Below are positions 9,690 through 18,400 of a stretch of 48,924 nucleotides of DNA, piece by piece. The notes beneath the pieces were generated by a model. That model searched no databases, was not told where the DNA came from, and saw only the letters and a list, made by a program, of their open reading frames with translations. The translations under genes were made by a program, and so were the position numbers. Origin of the DNA: Mariniphaga sp. (GTDB lineage Bacteria > Bacteroidota > Bacteroidia > Bacteroidales > Prolixibacteraceae); contig JAHYIT010000024.1 in assembly GCA_019429205.1 (NCBI GenBank), positions 1 through 48,924 on the forward strand, read 5' to 3'. Within the stretch, counting starts at the first letter, position 1. Every line of letters starts with the position of its first letter.

Positions 9690-11081
9690 ATGGATACAAT
9701 GGCAAATTTTAATTTTTCGGAAACCGCGGGAGCAGCAATAAAAGTTATTGGAGTAGGTGGTGGTGGAGGAAACGCATTAAATCATATGTACAAACAGGGA
9801 ATCCGCGATGTGGATTTCGTAATTTGCAACACCGATGCACAGGCATTGGAAGCCAGTCCGGTACCCATAAAAGTTCAGTTAGGCTCGGCGCTTACTGAAG
9901 GCCGGGGTGCAGGAAACCGACCTGAAGTGGGGAAACAGGCAGCCCTTGAAAACATTGAGGATGTAAAAAAAGCCCTTTCCAATAATACAAAAATGGTGTT
10001 TGTTACTGCCGGAATGGGTGGCGGAACAGGCACCGGAGGAGCTCCTGTACTGGCCGAAGCTTGCAGTGCCCTTGGTTTTTTAACCGTGGGAATTGTTACC
10101 ATTCCTTTCAGAAATGAAGGAAAACGCCGGATTAACCAGGCCATCGACGGGATTGCAGAACTGGAAAACCATGTGGATGCCTTGCTGATTATTAATAATG
10201 AACGTATTCGCGAAATGTACGGTGACTTCGGAATTTCGGAAGCCTTTTCAAAGGCCGATAATGTGCTGGCAACCGCAGCAAAAGGTATTGCCGAAATAAT
10301 TACAGTTCCGGGCTACATTAATGTTGACTTTGCCGACGTGGAAACCGTGATGCGAAAAAGCGGCCTGGCTTTGATGGGAACTGGTGTTGCCAAAGGTAAA
10401 GACAGGGCAACTGAGGCTGTTGAACAGGCGCTTAATTCCCCTTTACTGAATAATAACGACATTCGCGGAGCAAAAAATATTCTGCTAAACATCACATCCG
10501 GAACACATGAAGTGACCATGGATGAAGTAGGGAAAATTACAGATTATCTGCAAAACAAAGCCGGTTTTGACGCCGATTTGATTTGGGGAAACGGAAAGGA
10601 TGAAAACCTCGGAGAAGAGATTTCAGTAACCCTTATTGCAACCGGGTTTGGTAAAAGTTCAATTGCCGAAATTACAGGTGAACGGAAGCTGGAAAAGGAA
10701 ACCCATCAGTTAAATGTTGATGGTTCGGAAAAAGAAAAGAATGAGTCTTCGGGTTTTGTTTCAGAAAAAGAATCATCCAAAACAGATCAGAAAACGTTCA
10801 GTTTTAGCGTTTCTGAAGAAAACACTGAGGATGACCTGGAGTTTGAAGTACTTTACCCGAAAACAATAAAAGAACGGAAAAACAGCTCTGACAATACTAA
10901 CTTGGACTTTTCGTCAGTTTCTGATGAGGATCTGGATGAAATTGAAAATATTCCGGCATACAAGCGCAGGCAATTGCGCATGAATGATCCGAAGTATAAA
11001 AAAAAATTCTCAAACTATTCGGTAAACAGCGATAACAAACTGACCGATAAAAATTCGTACCTTCACGGGCAGGTAGATTAA
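9690..11081 (+). CDS. ftsZ: FtsZ paralogue 2 (canonical cell division GTPase)
   Basis: Main Z-ring GTPase by sequence. The core shows GVGGGGGNALNHM, GMGGGTGTG (108-116), EGKRR, ADN, and the T7 motif NVDFADVETVM (211-221). A long acidic, serine-rich linker leads to the conserved C-terminal peptide IPAYKRRQLRM (from about residue 421) that binds FtsA and other partners, and the terminus NSYLHGQVD resembles Bacteroidota FtsZ. A ribosome-binding-like AAGGATATA precedes the ATG at 9690; a second in-frame ATG at 9699 is also possible. The gene before yqeY is where Bacteroidota usually carry their single ftsZ, so this copy is probably the ancestral one. Confidence 0.96.
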   Translation: MDTMANFNFSETAGAAIKVIGVGGGGGNALNHMYKQGIRDVDFVICNTDAQALEASPVPIKVQLGSALTEGRGAGNRPEVGKQAALENIEDVKKALSNNTKMVFVTAGMGGGTGTGGAPVLAEACSALGFLTVGIVTIPFRNEGKRRINQAIDGIAELENHVDALLIINNERIREMYGDFGISEAFSKADNVLATAAKGIAEIITVPGYINVDFADVETVMRKSGLALMGTGVAKGKDRATEAVEQALNSPLLNNNDIRGAKNILLNITSGTHEVTMDEVGKITDYLQNKAGFDADLIWGNGKDENLGEEISVTLIATGFGKSSIAEITGERKLEKETHQLNVDGSEKEKNESSGFVSEKESSKTDQKTFSFSVSEENTEDDLEFEVLYPKTIKERKNSSDNTNLDFSSVSDEDLDEIENIPAYKRRQLRMNDPKYKKKFSNYSVNSDNKLTDKNSYLHGQVD

Positions 11082-11094
11082 AAAACAGAAAATT

Positions 11095-11544
11095 ATGTCA
11101 CTTTTTGAACAGATTAACGAAGATTTAAAAGCGGCGATGAAAGCCCGCGAAAAAGAGAAACTGGAAGCTTTACGGAACATCAAAAAAGTAATGATTGAAG
11201 CCCGGGCTGCCAAAGGCGCCGGTTCTGAATTAACCGATGATGAGTCGCTGAAAATTATTGCCAGGCTGGCCAAACAAGGAGTCGATTCAGCCACTATTTT
11301 TAAAGAGCAGGGTCGCGAAGAGTTGTACAACCAGGAAATGTTCCAGGTTGCTGTTTACAAAACCTACCTTCCTGAAAAAATTTCGGAAGAAGAGCTTACC
11401 AAAGTAGTAAAAGCCGTAATTGAAAAAACAGGGGCTTCTTCGATGAAAGATATGGGAAAAGTGATGGGAATAGCTTCAAAAGAACTGGCCGGAAAAGCCG
11501 AAGGATCTGAAATTGCTGCCAAAGTAAAAGATTTGTTGGCCTAA
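11095..11544 (+). CDS. GatB/YqeY domain-containing protein
   Basis: Small all-helical protein of the YqeY family, related to the tail domain of the GatB subunit of the tRNA amidotransferase. Recognised from MSLFEQINEDLKAAMKAREKEKLEALRNIK at the start, DDESLKIIARLAKQG in the middle, YLPEKISEEEL, and the C-terminal SSMKDMGKVMG segment. At 149 residues it is full length. It follows the second ftsZ after 13 bases, a linkage common in Bacteroidota. Its molecular role is not well defined; tRNA-related or RNA-binding functions are only suggested by the GatB relationship. Confidence 0.92.
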   Translation: MSLFEQINEDLKAAMKAREKEKLEALRNIKKVMIEARAAKGAGSELTDDESLKIIARLAKQGVDSATIFKEQGREELYNQEMFQVAVYKTYLPEKISEEELTKVVKAVIEKTGASSMKDMGKVMGIASKELAGKAEGSEIAAKVKDLLA

Positions 11545-11576
11545 CTTTCAGTCAACCGGTTTTCTCCGGGTGATTT

Positions 11577-11933
11577 TTAATCATCTAATTCGTTGCCGTT
11601 ATCCTCATCTTCGTCTGAAATCTGGTCGGCAACATGGTCTAAATCGGCGTATTTGTCTTCGTAATCCTGTTTAACTTCGTCTTTCAGGAAACCGTCATCA
11701 TCATAATCGTCGTCCTCATCAACAATCTGAATGGCTTCGTTTTCTGTCATTCGGAGCATGTAATATTTATCTTCGGTTTCAAAAGGCAACGCTGTTACCT
11801 TAATTCCGTGTTTATCGAAAAAATGGATGAGGTGATCCGCAAATCCATCGGAATAAACAAACTTAATTTGTTCCTGTATATCTTTGTCGAGTTTGTTGTA
11901 ATCCTTTATTACCTTTGGTTTGTTAGGCGCCAT
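11577..11933 (-). CDS. Conserved acidic small protein of unknown function
   Basis: I do not recognise a named family. The 118-residue protein begins with a lysine-rich segment (MAPNKPKVIKDYNKL), has a compact folded-looking middle (EQIKFVYSDGFADHLIHFF and VTALPFETEDKYYMLRMTEN), and ends in a strongly acidic tail with runs of Asp and Glu (DEDDDYDDDGF and DEDEDNGNELDD). There is no signal peptide or membrane segment, so it is probably cytoplasmic. It is the third gene of a minus-strand run after the cyclophilin and the methionine synthase reactivation-like gene, and it is convergent with yqeY. The ATG start is clear and the coding pattern is good. Confidence 0.75.
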   Translation of the reverse strand: MAPNKPKVIKDYNKLDKDIQEQIKFVYSDGFADHLIHFFDKHGIKVTALPFETEDKYYMLRMTENEAIQIVDEDDDYDDDGFLKDEVKQDYEDKYADLDHVADQISDEDEDNGNELDD

Positions 11934-12059
11934 AATTCAAAATTTTTTTGCATTTTCAAATTTTATCCGCAAGCTAAGTATTTTTGGTTTTCCTGGTTTG
12001 TACTCAATTCAAATATAACCACAGCAAATAAATAGTATCCTTTTGATATTTCCAACTGT

Positions 12060-12773
12060 TCAAAGATTTTTTTTTGCATTTTTCCTGCGCTTGATTTTTC
12101 CGACAAAGCATTCCTTGTCGGTGCACCAGTTGCACTGATAACCCATTTGTTTGCAGTATTTTCCAATGCCTGTAATCCCACTTACCGATTTTATGGGATG
12201 CATTAACGCAGAATCGGAAAGTTTAATTCCGCAAATTTGGGAAGGTAAAAGTGAAAAAAGCTTGTGTTGTTCGGCTACACTCCAGTTACAATAGCCCGGT
12301 GAAAAAGGGTCGGTAATGCTAAATCCTACCTGTTTAACTTCCTCCAAAATTTTTTCCTGCAGTTTCCCGGCGGCCTTGTCAACCGTTATCGAACCAATAA
12401 CATCGAGTACATAAGCCATCATTTCATCTCCTTCGGTTGCTTTTTGTTTCGAAAGTTCAGAAATCCCGGCACCTGCTGTGCAAACAAACAGGGCAAATTT
12501 GGTGGCTTTCTTCATTTGGGTGACAACTAGTTGCCCGGGGAAAAACTGCTGGTTTTCAATTTGAATGGATTCGTTTTGAAGATGAACAGAAATGTGATTA
12601 AAAATCTGAAATGCTCCGGTTATCTGGCACATTTCAGGGGCTAACTTCAATGCTTGATTTATCAGGTCTGGAAATGGCTCAGGGGTTTTTCCCTGTTTAA
12701 ATCCCATAAATTCTTCAATTTCTTCAGGAAGAACATCAACATCTTCAAATTGAAATTGAAAGATTTTAGTCAT
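12060..12773 (-). CDS. Free-standing B12-dependent methionine synthase reactivation-domain protein
   Basis: The 237-residue protein resembles the activation (SAM-binding) domain of cobalamin-dependent methionine synthase MetH (family Met_synt_B12). Supporting signatures are DKAAGKLQEKI, the SPGYCNWSVAEQ motif (SAM-binding RxxPGY-like region), and MHPIKSVSGITGIGK. The C-terminus adds a cysteine cluster, C-x6-C-x2-C-x4-C, within KYCKQMGYQCNWCTDKEC, which could bind a metal. In MetH this domain supports reductive methylation of inactive cob(II)alamin; here no catalytic MetH modules are attached or adjacent. It may serve a split methionine synthase or another corrinoid protein; which one is inference. 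Confidence 0.82.
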   Translation of the reverse strand: MTKIFQFQFEDVDVLPEEIEEFMGFKQGKTPEPFPDLINQALKLAPEMCQITGAFQIFNHISVHLQNESIQIENQQFFPGQLVVTQMKKATKFALFVCTAGAGISELSKQKATEGDEMMAYVLDVIGSITVDKAAGKLQEKILEEVKQVGFSITDPFSPGYCNWSVAEQHKLFSLLPSQICGIKLSDSALMHPIKSVSGITGIGKYCKQMGYQCNWCTDKECFVGKIKRRKNAKKNL

Positions 12774-12811
12774 GAGATTTTTTTGGTTTTTTAAACAGGT
12801 TTCAAAAATTT

Positions 12812-13258
12812 TTATCCTTCAATAATTTCAATTTTTTCTATCACATCTCCTGCACGAATGGCATCTATAACCTCAAGCCCTTCAACCACTTTCCCAAAGC
12901 AGGTATGATGTCCGTCGAGGTGTTTGGTGTTTTCGCGGTTGTGGCAAACAAAAAACTGCGAACCTCCGGTGTTTTTTCCGGCGTGGGCCATGGAAAGCAC
13001 GCCGCGGTCGTGGTACTGGTTGTTGCCGTCAGTTTCGCACGGAATAGTATAACCTGGTCCGCCGGCTCCGGTTCCGTCGGGGCAGCCACCCTGAATTACA
13101 AAATTTGGAATTACCCGGTGAAAAGTAAGGCCGTTGTAAAATCCTTCTTTTGAAAGTTTTACGAAATTAGCCACAGTTTCTGGCGTATCTGCATCGTAAA
13201 ACTCAACCTTCATCGTACCTTTTTCGGTAATGATGTTTGCTTTTGTAGTCTTTGTCAT
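12812..13258 (-). CDS. Cyclophilin-type peptidyl-prolyl cis-trans isomerase
   Basis: Cyclophilin that isomerises Xaa-Pro peptide bonds. Motifs: [13 protein letters not shown] (catalytic Arg and Phe region), [42 protein letters not shown] chose the internal ATG at 13258, giving 148 residues ([16 protein letters not shown]), because the open frame upstream is not family-like and runs into the promoter region. No signal peptide is visible with this start, so it should be cytoplasmic. It heads a minus-strand run with the reactivation-domain gene 38 bases downstream. Confidence 0.93.
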   Translation of the reverse strand: MTKTTKANIITEKGTMKVEFYDADTPETVANFVKLSKEGFYNGLTFHRVIPNFVIQGGCPDGTGAGGPGYTIPCETDGNNQYHDRGVLSMAHAGKNTGGSQFFVCHNRENTKHLDGHHTCFGKVVEGLEVIDAIRAGDVIEKIEIIEG

Positions 13259-13277
13259 CTTTTTAATTTTTACGGCG

Positions 13278-13285
13278 CAAAAGTA
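13278..13285 (-). promoter_or_regulatory. Candidate -7 element for the cyclophilin gene
   Basis: On the minus strand TACTTTTG matches the Bacteroidota -7 consensus TAnnTTTG exactly and lies about 20 bases before the chosen ATG. No convincing -33 element is visible, so this is tentative. Confidence 0.3.
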
Positions 13286-13315
13286 TAAAAATCCCCGATA
13301 TTTTTGTCCGGATGG

Positions 13316-13346
13316 TTGCAGCATAAATTGCGAATTGATATCTTTA
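13316..13346 (+). promoter_or_regulatory. Candidate promoter of the sugar isomerase-like gene
   Basis: TTG at 13316, a 20-base spacer and TATCTTTA at 13339 approximate the Bacteroidota TTTG/TAnnTTTG promoter, about 30 bases before the ATG at 13378. One base of the -7 element differs from consensus. A second TAnnTTTG match (TATTTTTG) sits at 13299. Confidence 0.25.
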
Positions 13347-13377
13347 GACGAATATTTTAATTAAAATCTATTGAACT

Positions 13378-14280
13378 ATGCGCGAATTATCCGTGAAAAC
13401 CAGAAGAAATTTTATCAGGAATTTATCCGTTTTGGGAAGTGTTGCATTCCTGCCCGGCAGCTTATTGGCCTGCAAATCACAAATTCCGGGGTCCGAAATG
13501 AAATTGGGATTGGTTACCTACCTTTGGGCAAAAGACTGGGATATTCCCACAATCATTAAAAATTGTACTGAAGCAAATATTCCCGGGGTTGAACTTCGGG
13601 TAGAACATGCCCATGGAGTTACACTTGATTTGAACAAGGCAGAACGCGAAGAGGTTAAAAAACAGTTTAACAACAGCCCGATAACCATTGTAGGAATGGG
13701 AACGAATGAGGACTATCATCATCCTGACCCTCAAAAACTGAAAGAATCAATTGAAACAACCAAAAAGTGGCTTCAATTGAGCAAAGATATTGGCGGTTCA
13801 GGCGTAAAAGTAAAACCCAATGCATTACCCGACGGTGTTTCGAAAGAAAAAACGCTGGAGCAGATTGGCAAAGCTTTAAATGAATTGGGTGAATATGCCT
13901 TGGATATGGGGCAATTAATTCGCTTGGAAGTTCACGGACGCGAAACTCAGCAGTTGCCCAACATAAAAACGATAATGGATTATGTTGAAAATGATGGCTC
14001 AACGGTTTGCTGGAATTGTAACGATCAGGATTTGGATGGCCAGGGACTGGAATACAATTTTAACCTGGTGAAAGATCGTTTTGGCGATATTTGTCACGTC
14101 AGGGAAATGAATATGGGAGATTATCCGTACCAGCAACTGATGGATTTGTTTGTGAAAATGGACTACAACGGCTGGATTTTACTTGAATGCCGTTCCGATC
14201 CGCAGGATAAAGTAGCTGCGCTAAAAGAACAGCGCCAGGTTTGGAAGGAAATGATTGGCAAAGCCCAGTCTAAATTATAA
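13378..14280 (+). CDS. Exported sugar phosphate isomerase/epimerase-like TIM-barrel protein
   Basis: Member of the xylose isomerase-like TIM barrel (AP endonuclease 2) superfamily, judged from the order of barrel segments: LGLVTYLWAKDWDIPTII, NIPGVELRVEHAHG, GGSGVKVKPNALPDG, LIRLEVHGRETQ, CWNCNDQD, HVREMNMGDYPY and WILLECRSDP. These supply the acidic and histidine residues expected for metal binding. The N-terminus contains KTRRNFIRNLSVLGS, a Tat-like twin arginine, and then GSLLAC, a lipobox-like cysteine, so it is probably exported by Tat and lipidated. Many Bacteroidota homologues have this form; the substrate cannot be told. tRNA-Thr follows 10 bases after the stop. Confidence 0.85.
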   Translation: MRELSVKTRRNFIRNLSVLGSVAFLPGSLLACKSQIPGSEMKLGLVTYLWAKDWDIPTIIKNCTEANIPGVELRVEHAHGVTLDLNKAEREEVKKQFNNSPITIVGMGTNEDYHHPDPQKLKESIETTKKWLQLSKDIGGSGVKVKPNALPDGVSKEKTLEQIGKALNELGEYALDMGQLIRLEVHGRETQQLPNIKTIMDYVENDGSTVCWNCNDQDLDGQGLEYNFNLVKDRFGDICHVREMNMGDYPYQQLMDLFVKMDYNGWILLECRSDPQDKVAALKEQRQVWKEMIGKAQSKL

Positions 14281-14290
14281 ACATAAAAAA

Positions 14291-14363
14291 GCCTCTTTAG
14301 CTCAGTTGGCAGAGCAGCTCATTCGTAATGAGCAGGTCGTGGGTTCGAGTCCCATGAGAGGCT
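14291..14363 (+). tRNA. tRNA-Thr (anticodon CGU)
   Basis: A full cloverleaf folds: acceptor GCCTCTT with GAGAGGC, D-arm around AGCTCAGTTGGCAGAGC, anticodon stem GCTCA/TGAGC closing the loop TTCGTAA (anticodon CGT, reads ACG), and T-arm around GGGTTCGAGTCCC. Discriminator base is T, and no CCA is encoded. It starts 10 bases after the isomerase-like gene and may share its transcript. Confidence 0.95.
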
Positions 14364-14512
14364 CGATTTTCCTGTTGAATGAACCTGTCATTGTACTGGG
14401 TAATGTTTTTTATTTTGAATCAACAATTTTTGGTCAATGGTAAATGGGTTGAAATCAATTATATTTACTAACTTTTACTTGTTTTTTTTGTTGAATTTAA
14501 ATTCAAACTGTT

Positions 14513-15379
14513 ATGAAAAGAAATATTGATACGCAAATGCAGAACATTCATTCGAATTCTTTTTTGTCGAAAAAAAAGTTTTATAGCCTGATTATAATAG
14601 TTTTGATAATTGTTTGTTCGAACCTGGAATCTGATGCCCAGCAACTTGATGTGCCATACGTTCCAACACCTGAGAGTGTGGTTGAAAAAATGCTCGATAT
14701 GGCCCAGGTGGGTCAGGGCGATTATGTTATTGATTTGGGATCAGGCGATGGGCGCATAGTAATTGCTGCTGCCAAACGGGGTGCTTACGGGCATGGCATT
14801 GACTTGGACCCCAGGCGGATACGGGAAGCCAGGGAAAATGCAATAAAGGCCGGAGTAGAGGATAAGGTTATTTTTATGGAAGGAAATATTTTCAATACAG
14901 ATTTTAGCCGGGCGAGCGTGGTTACCATGTATCTTCTGAACTCGGTAAATATTCAGTTACGCCCTCATTTACTGAAAAATCTGAAGCCCGGTTCACGCCT
15001 TGTTTCACACGATTTTGATATGGGATCGTGGAATGCTGACCAGTTTTTTCGGGAAGAAACCAGTGATATTTATTTTTGGGTGATACCTGCACAAGTGCAA
15101 GGCCAGTGGACATGGAACATTGATGGAAAATCTTTTTCCATGACGGCTAAACAGGAATTTCAGGAAATTGAATTGCAGATGAAAGATGGAAATAATTTGC
15201 TGCCGGTAACCAACAACTTGCTTAAAGGCGACAGAATTAGTTTTACCGCTGCAAATCCCTCATCAGGCGAAAAGTACATTTACAGTGGCAGAATTGAGGG
15301 TAAACAAATAACCGGTATTGTTCAAATTCACCGAAAAAATGAATCAGCTATAAAAGACTGGAATGCTGTTTTGCAGTAA
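14513..15379 (+). CDS. Putative exported SAM-dependent methyltransferase
   Basis: Class I methyltransferase fold: YVPTPESVVEKMLDMA, then motif I VIDLGSGDGRIVI, the acidic end of strand 2 (GIDLDPRRIREA), and a motif with LKNLKPGSRLVSHDFDMG. About 70 extra C-terminal residues form a beta-rich region. The N-terminus has a basic segment followed by a hydrophobic run (FYSLIIIVLIIVCSN) ending near SDAQQ, which looks like a signal peptide or anchor. A SAM-dependent enzyme outside the cytoplasm would lack an obvious cofactor supply, so either the segment is a membrane anchor with the enzyme facing inward or the protein binds a carried ligand. Substrate unknown. A bidirectional terminator follows. Confidence 0.82.
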   Translation: MKRNIDTQMQNIHSNSFLSKKKFYSLIIIVLIIVCSNLESDAQQLDVPYVPTPESVVEKMLDMAQVGQGDYVIDLGSGDGRIVIAAAKRGAYGHGIDLDPRRIREARENAIKAGVEDKVIFMEGNIFNTDFSRASVVTMYLLNSVNIQLRPHLLKNLKPGSRLVSHDFDMGSWNADQFFREETSDIYFWVIPAQVQGQWTWNIDGKSFSMTAKQEFQEIELQMKDGNNLLPVTNNLLKGDRISFTAANPSSGEKYIYSGRIEGKQITGIVQIHRKNESAIKDWNAVLQ

Positions 15380-15420
15380 ACACTAAATATTGTGCCGGGT
15401 AGCGATTCTTAATTTTTTAG

Positions 15421-15458
15421 AAAAAAAGGCCGGTACATTGCTGCACCGGCCAATTTTT
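15421..15458. terminator. Bidirectional intrinsic terminator
   Basis: A perfect 7-bp stem, GGCCGGT at 15428 with ACCGGCC at 15445, is flanked by seven A on the left and AATTTTTG on the right. It lies between two convergent genes, the methyltransferase (+) and nifJ (-), and can end transcription from both sides. Confidence 0.8.
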
Positions 15459-15489
15459 GCTCTGAAATCCCTATGGATATTTTTGGTTT

Positions 15490-18400
15490 TTATTCTTCAA
15501 CAACTTTGGAATAATCCATGGCAGCTCTTCGTTTGTAAGAATTATGCCGCCATATTGCATTTTCCTCTGCTGCCCTGAACAATTCATCGGCTTCTGCCGG
15601 GAACGATTTTTTCAGTGAAGTATAACGCACTTCGCCGTTCAGGAAGCCCTGGAATTTGCTCCAGTCGGGTTCTTTTGAATCGAGTTGGAACGGATTTTTG
15701 CCGTCGTTTTCCAGCAGCGGATTGAACCGGAAAAGTGACCAGTATCCTGATTCAACAGCCCTCTTTTCTTCATCCTGTGTATTGCCCATTCCTGCTCTCA
15801 ACCCGTGGCTGATACAAGGTGAGTAAGCAATGATAATGGATGGTCCCGGGTAAGCTTCGGCTTCACGAAGCGCTTTCAGGTATTGTGCCTGATTGGCACC
15901 CATGGCAACCTGTGCCACATAAACGTACCCGTAGGTCATCATCATGGCGCCCAGATCTTTTTTACGGATTTTTTTACCTGAGGCGGCAAATTTTGCCACT
16001 GCACCCACCGGTGTAGCTTTCGATGACTGGCCTCCGGTGTTTGAGTAAACTTCGGTATCCAATACCAAAACATTTACATCTTCGCCACTGGCCATTACAT
16101 GGTCTAAACCACCGTAACCAATGTCGTATGCCCAGCCATCGCCGCCAAATACCCAGATTGATTTTTTCACCAGGTATTGTTTCAGTTTGGTAATGTCTTT
16201 GGCGTAACTGCTGTCGCTGCCGGCAATAACTTCCAGAACTTTCGCAGAAGCTTCAACCGAACCGTTACCATCGTTTTTATTGTCGATCCAAAGCTGGAAT
16301 ACTTCTTTCTCAGCATCTGAAGCACCGTTTGACAATGCACTTCTCATAATGTCTTCCAAACGGTTGCGTTGTGCATTAACACCTTCTGAAAATCCAAAAC
16401 CATATTCGGCATTATCTTCAAAAAGCGAGTTGCCCCAGGCAGGACCGTGGCCGGAGTCTTGATTTTTGCAATATGGAGTTGAAGGCGCTGAACCACCATA
16501 AATGGATGAACATCCGGTGGCATTGGCTACCATCATACGTTCTCCATAAAGCTGGGTAATGAGTTTAATATAGGGAGTTTCACCGCAACCTGCACAGGCG
16601 CCCGAGAATTCAAACAACGGTTGTGCAAACTGTGAGTTTTTCACTGATTTGGTTTTATCCACCACTTTTTCTTTCAAAGAAATCTCATTCACCATATAAT
16701 CCCAGCGTTTAATTTCGTCTTGCTGTGAATCAAGCGATTTCATAATAAGTGATTTTTCTTTTGAAGGACAAACTTCCACGCAGTTTCCGCAGCCGGTACA
16801 ATCAAGTACGCTCACCTGAATACGGAAACTCATTCCATTAAACATTTTCGACGGAGTGGCCACACGGGCTTCTGTTCCTTCCGGAGCTTTTTCCACCTCT
16901 TCATCTGTTAACAGGAACGGACGGATGGCAGCATGCGGACAAACATAAGAACACTGGTTGCACTGGATACAGTTTTCGGCCTGCCATTCAGGAACGTTTA
17001 CGGCAATACCTCTTTTTTCGTATGCGGCCGTACCCAGCGGAAAAGTACCGTCTTCGTTCCCAACAAATGTGGAAACCGGGAGACTGTCGCCTTTTTGACC
17101 GTTAATTACATCCACAACTTTTACTATATATTCCGGACGATCTGATTCTCCATTGCCTTCTTTTACATCAATGTTTTTCCATTCGGCAGGAATGGCAACC
17201 TTATGAACGTTTTTACCACCGGCTTCCACGGCGGCAAAGTTCATGTTAACCACTTTTTCGCCTTTGTTTCCGTATGATTTTACAATGGCTCGTTTCATTT
17301 CATCTACGGCCATTTCGTAAGGAATTACACCGGTAATTTTGAAGAAAGCCGATTGCATAATAGTGTTGGTGCGTGTTCCCAAACCAATATCTTCACCTAA
17401 CTTTGTACCATTGATAATGTAAAACTTAATTTCGTTTTCAGCCAGGTATTTTTTCATGCTGTCGGGTAACCGGTTTTTGGTTTCTTCTTCGTCCCAAATG
17501 GAGTTAAGCAGGAAGGAACCGCCTTTTTTCAGGCCTTTTAAAACATCGTAAAGATGAAGATAGGCCGGAACATGGCAGGCTACAAAATCGGGAGTGGTTA
17601 CCAAATAGGTTGAGCGGATTGGTTTGTCGCCAAAACGCAGGTGAGAGCAAGTGAAACCGCCAGATTTTTTGGAGTCGTACTGGAAATAACCCTGGCAGAA
17701 TTTGTCTGTTGCATCGCCAATAATTTTAATGGAGTTTTTGTTGGCGCCTACGGTTCCATCAGATCCCAAACCGTAAAATTTAGCCTGGTAAGTTCCTTTG
17801 GGTGTAATGTCGATTTCTTCTTTTGGAGGAAGTGATTTAAAGGTCACATCATCAACAATACCAATGGTGAAATCGTTTTTCGGTTCCTTCATTTCCAGGT
17901 TTTCGTAAACCGAAAGAATTTGAGATGGTGTGGTGTCTTTTGATCCCAAACCATAACGTCCGCCAACAATAATGGGCGCATTTTCTTTTCCGTAGAAATG
18001 GGATTTAATGTCGAGGTAAAGTGGTTCACCACCAGCTCCGGGTTCTTTGGCACGATCGAGTACTGCAATACGTTTTATCGTTTTTGGCAGCGCCTGCAGA
18101 AAATGTTTTACTGAAAATGGCCGGAAAAGGTGAACAGCAATCATCCCCACCTTTTTCCCCTGAGAAGCTAAATGATCAATGGTTTCTTTAATGGTTTCAG
18201 TTACCGAGCCCATGGCAATAACAATGTTCTCAGCTTCCGGATCACCATAATAATCGAACAGGTTGTATTCACGTCCGGTTAGTTTTGTAATCTCCTTCAT
18301 GTATTTTTCTACAATATCAGGAACTGCGTCGTAAAACCTGTTTACAGATTCTTTTGCCTGGAAGAAAATGTCAGGATTTTGGGCTGTACCGCGGGTTACC

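Noticed and set aside
8344-11081. A single ftsZ split by a frameshift or assembly duplication
   Set aside because: Both copies are full length with complete cores, differ at many positions and have unrelated tails, so this is a real paralogue pair.
11545-11576. Terminator between yqeY and the acidic protein gene
   Set aside because: The ACCGG/CCGGGT arms pair imperfectly and the T-run is short and overlaps a coding end; support is too weak.
14255-14443. Open frame across tRNA-Thr
   Set aside because: It only exists because the tRNA gene lacks stops in that frame; the cloverleaf explains the sequence.
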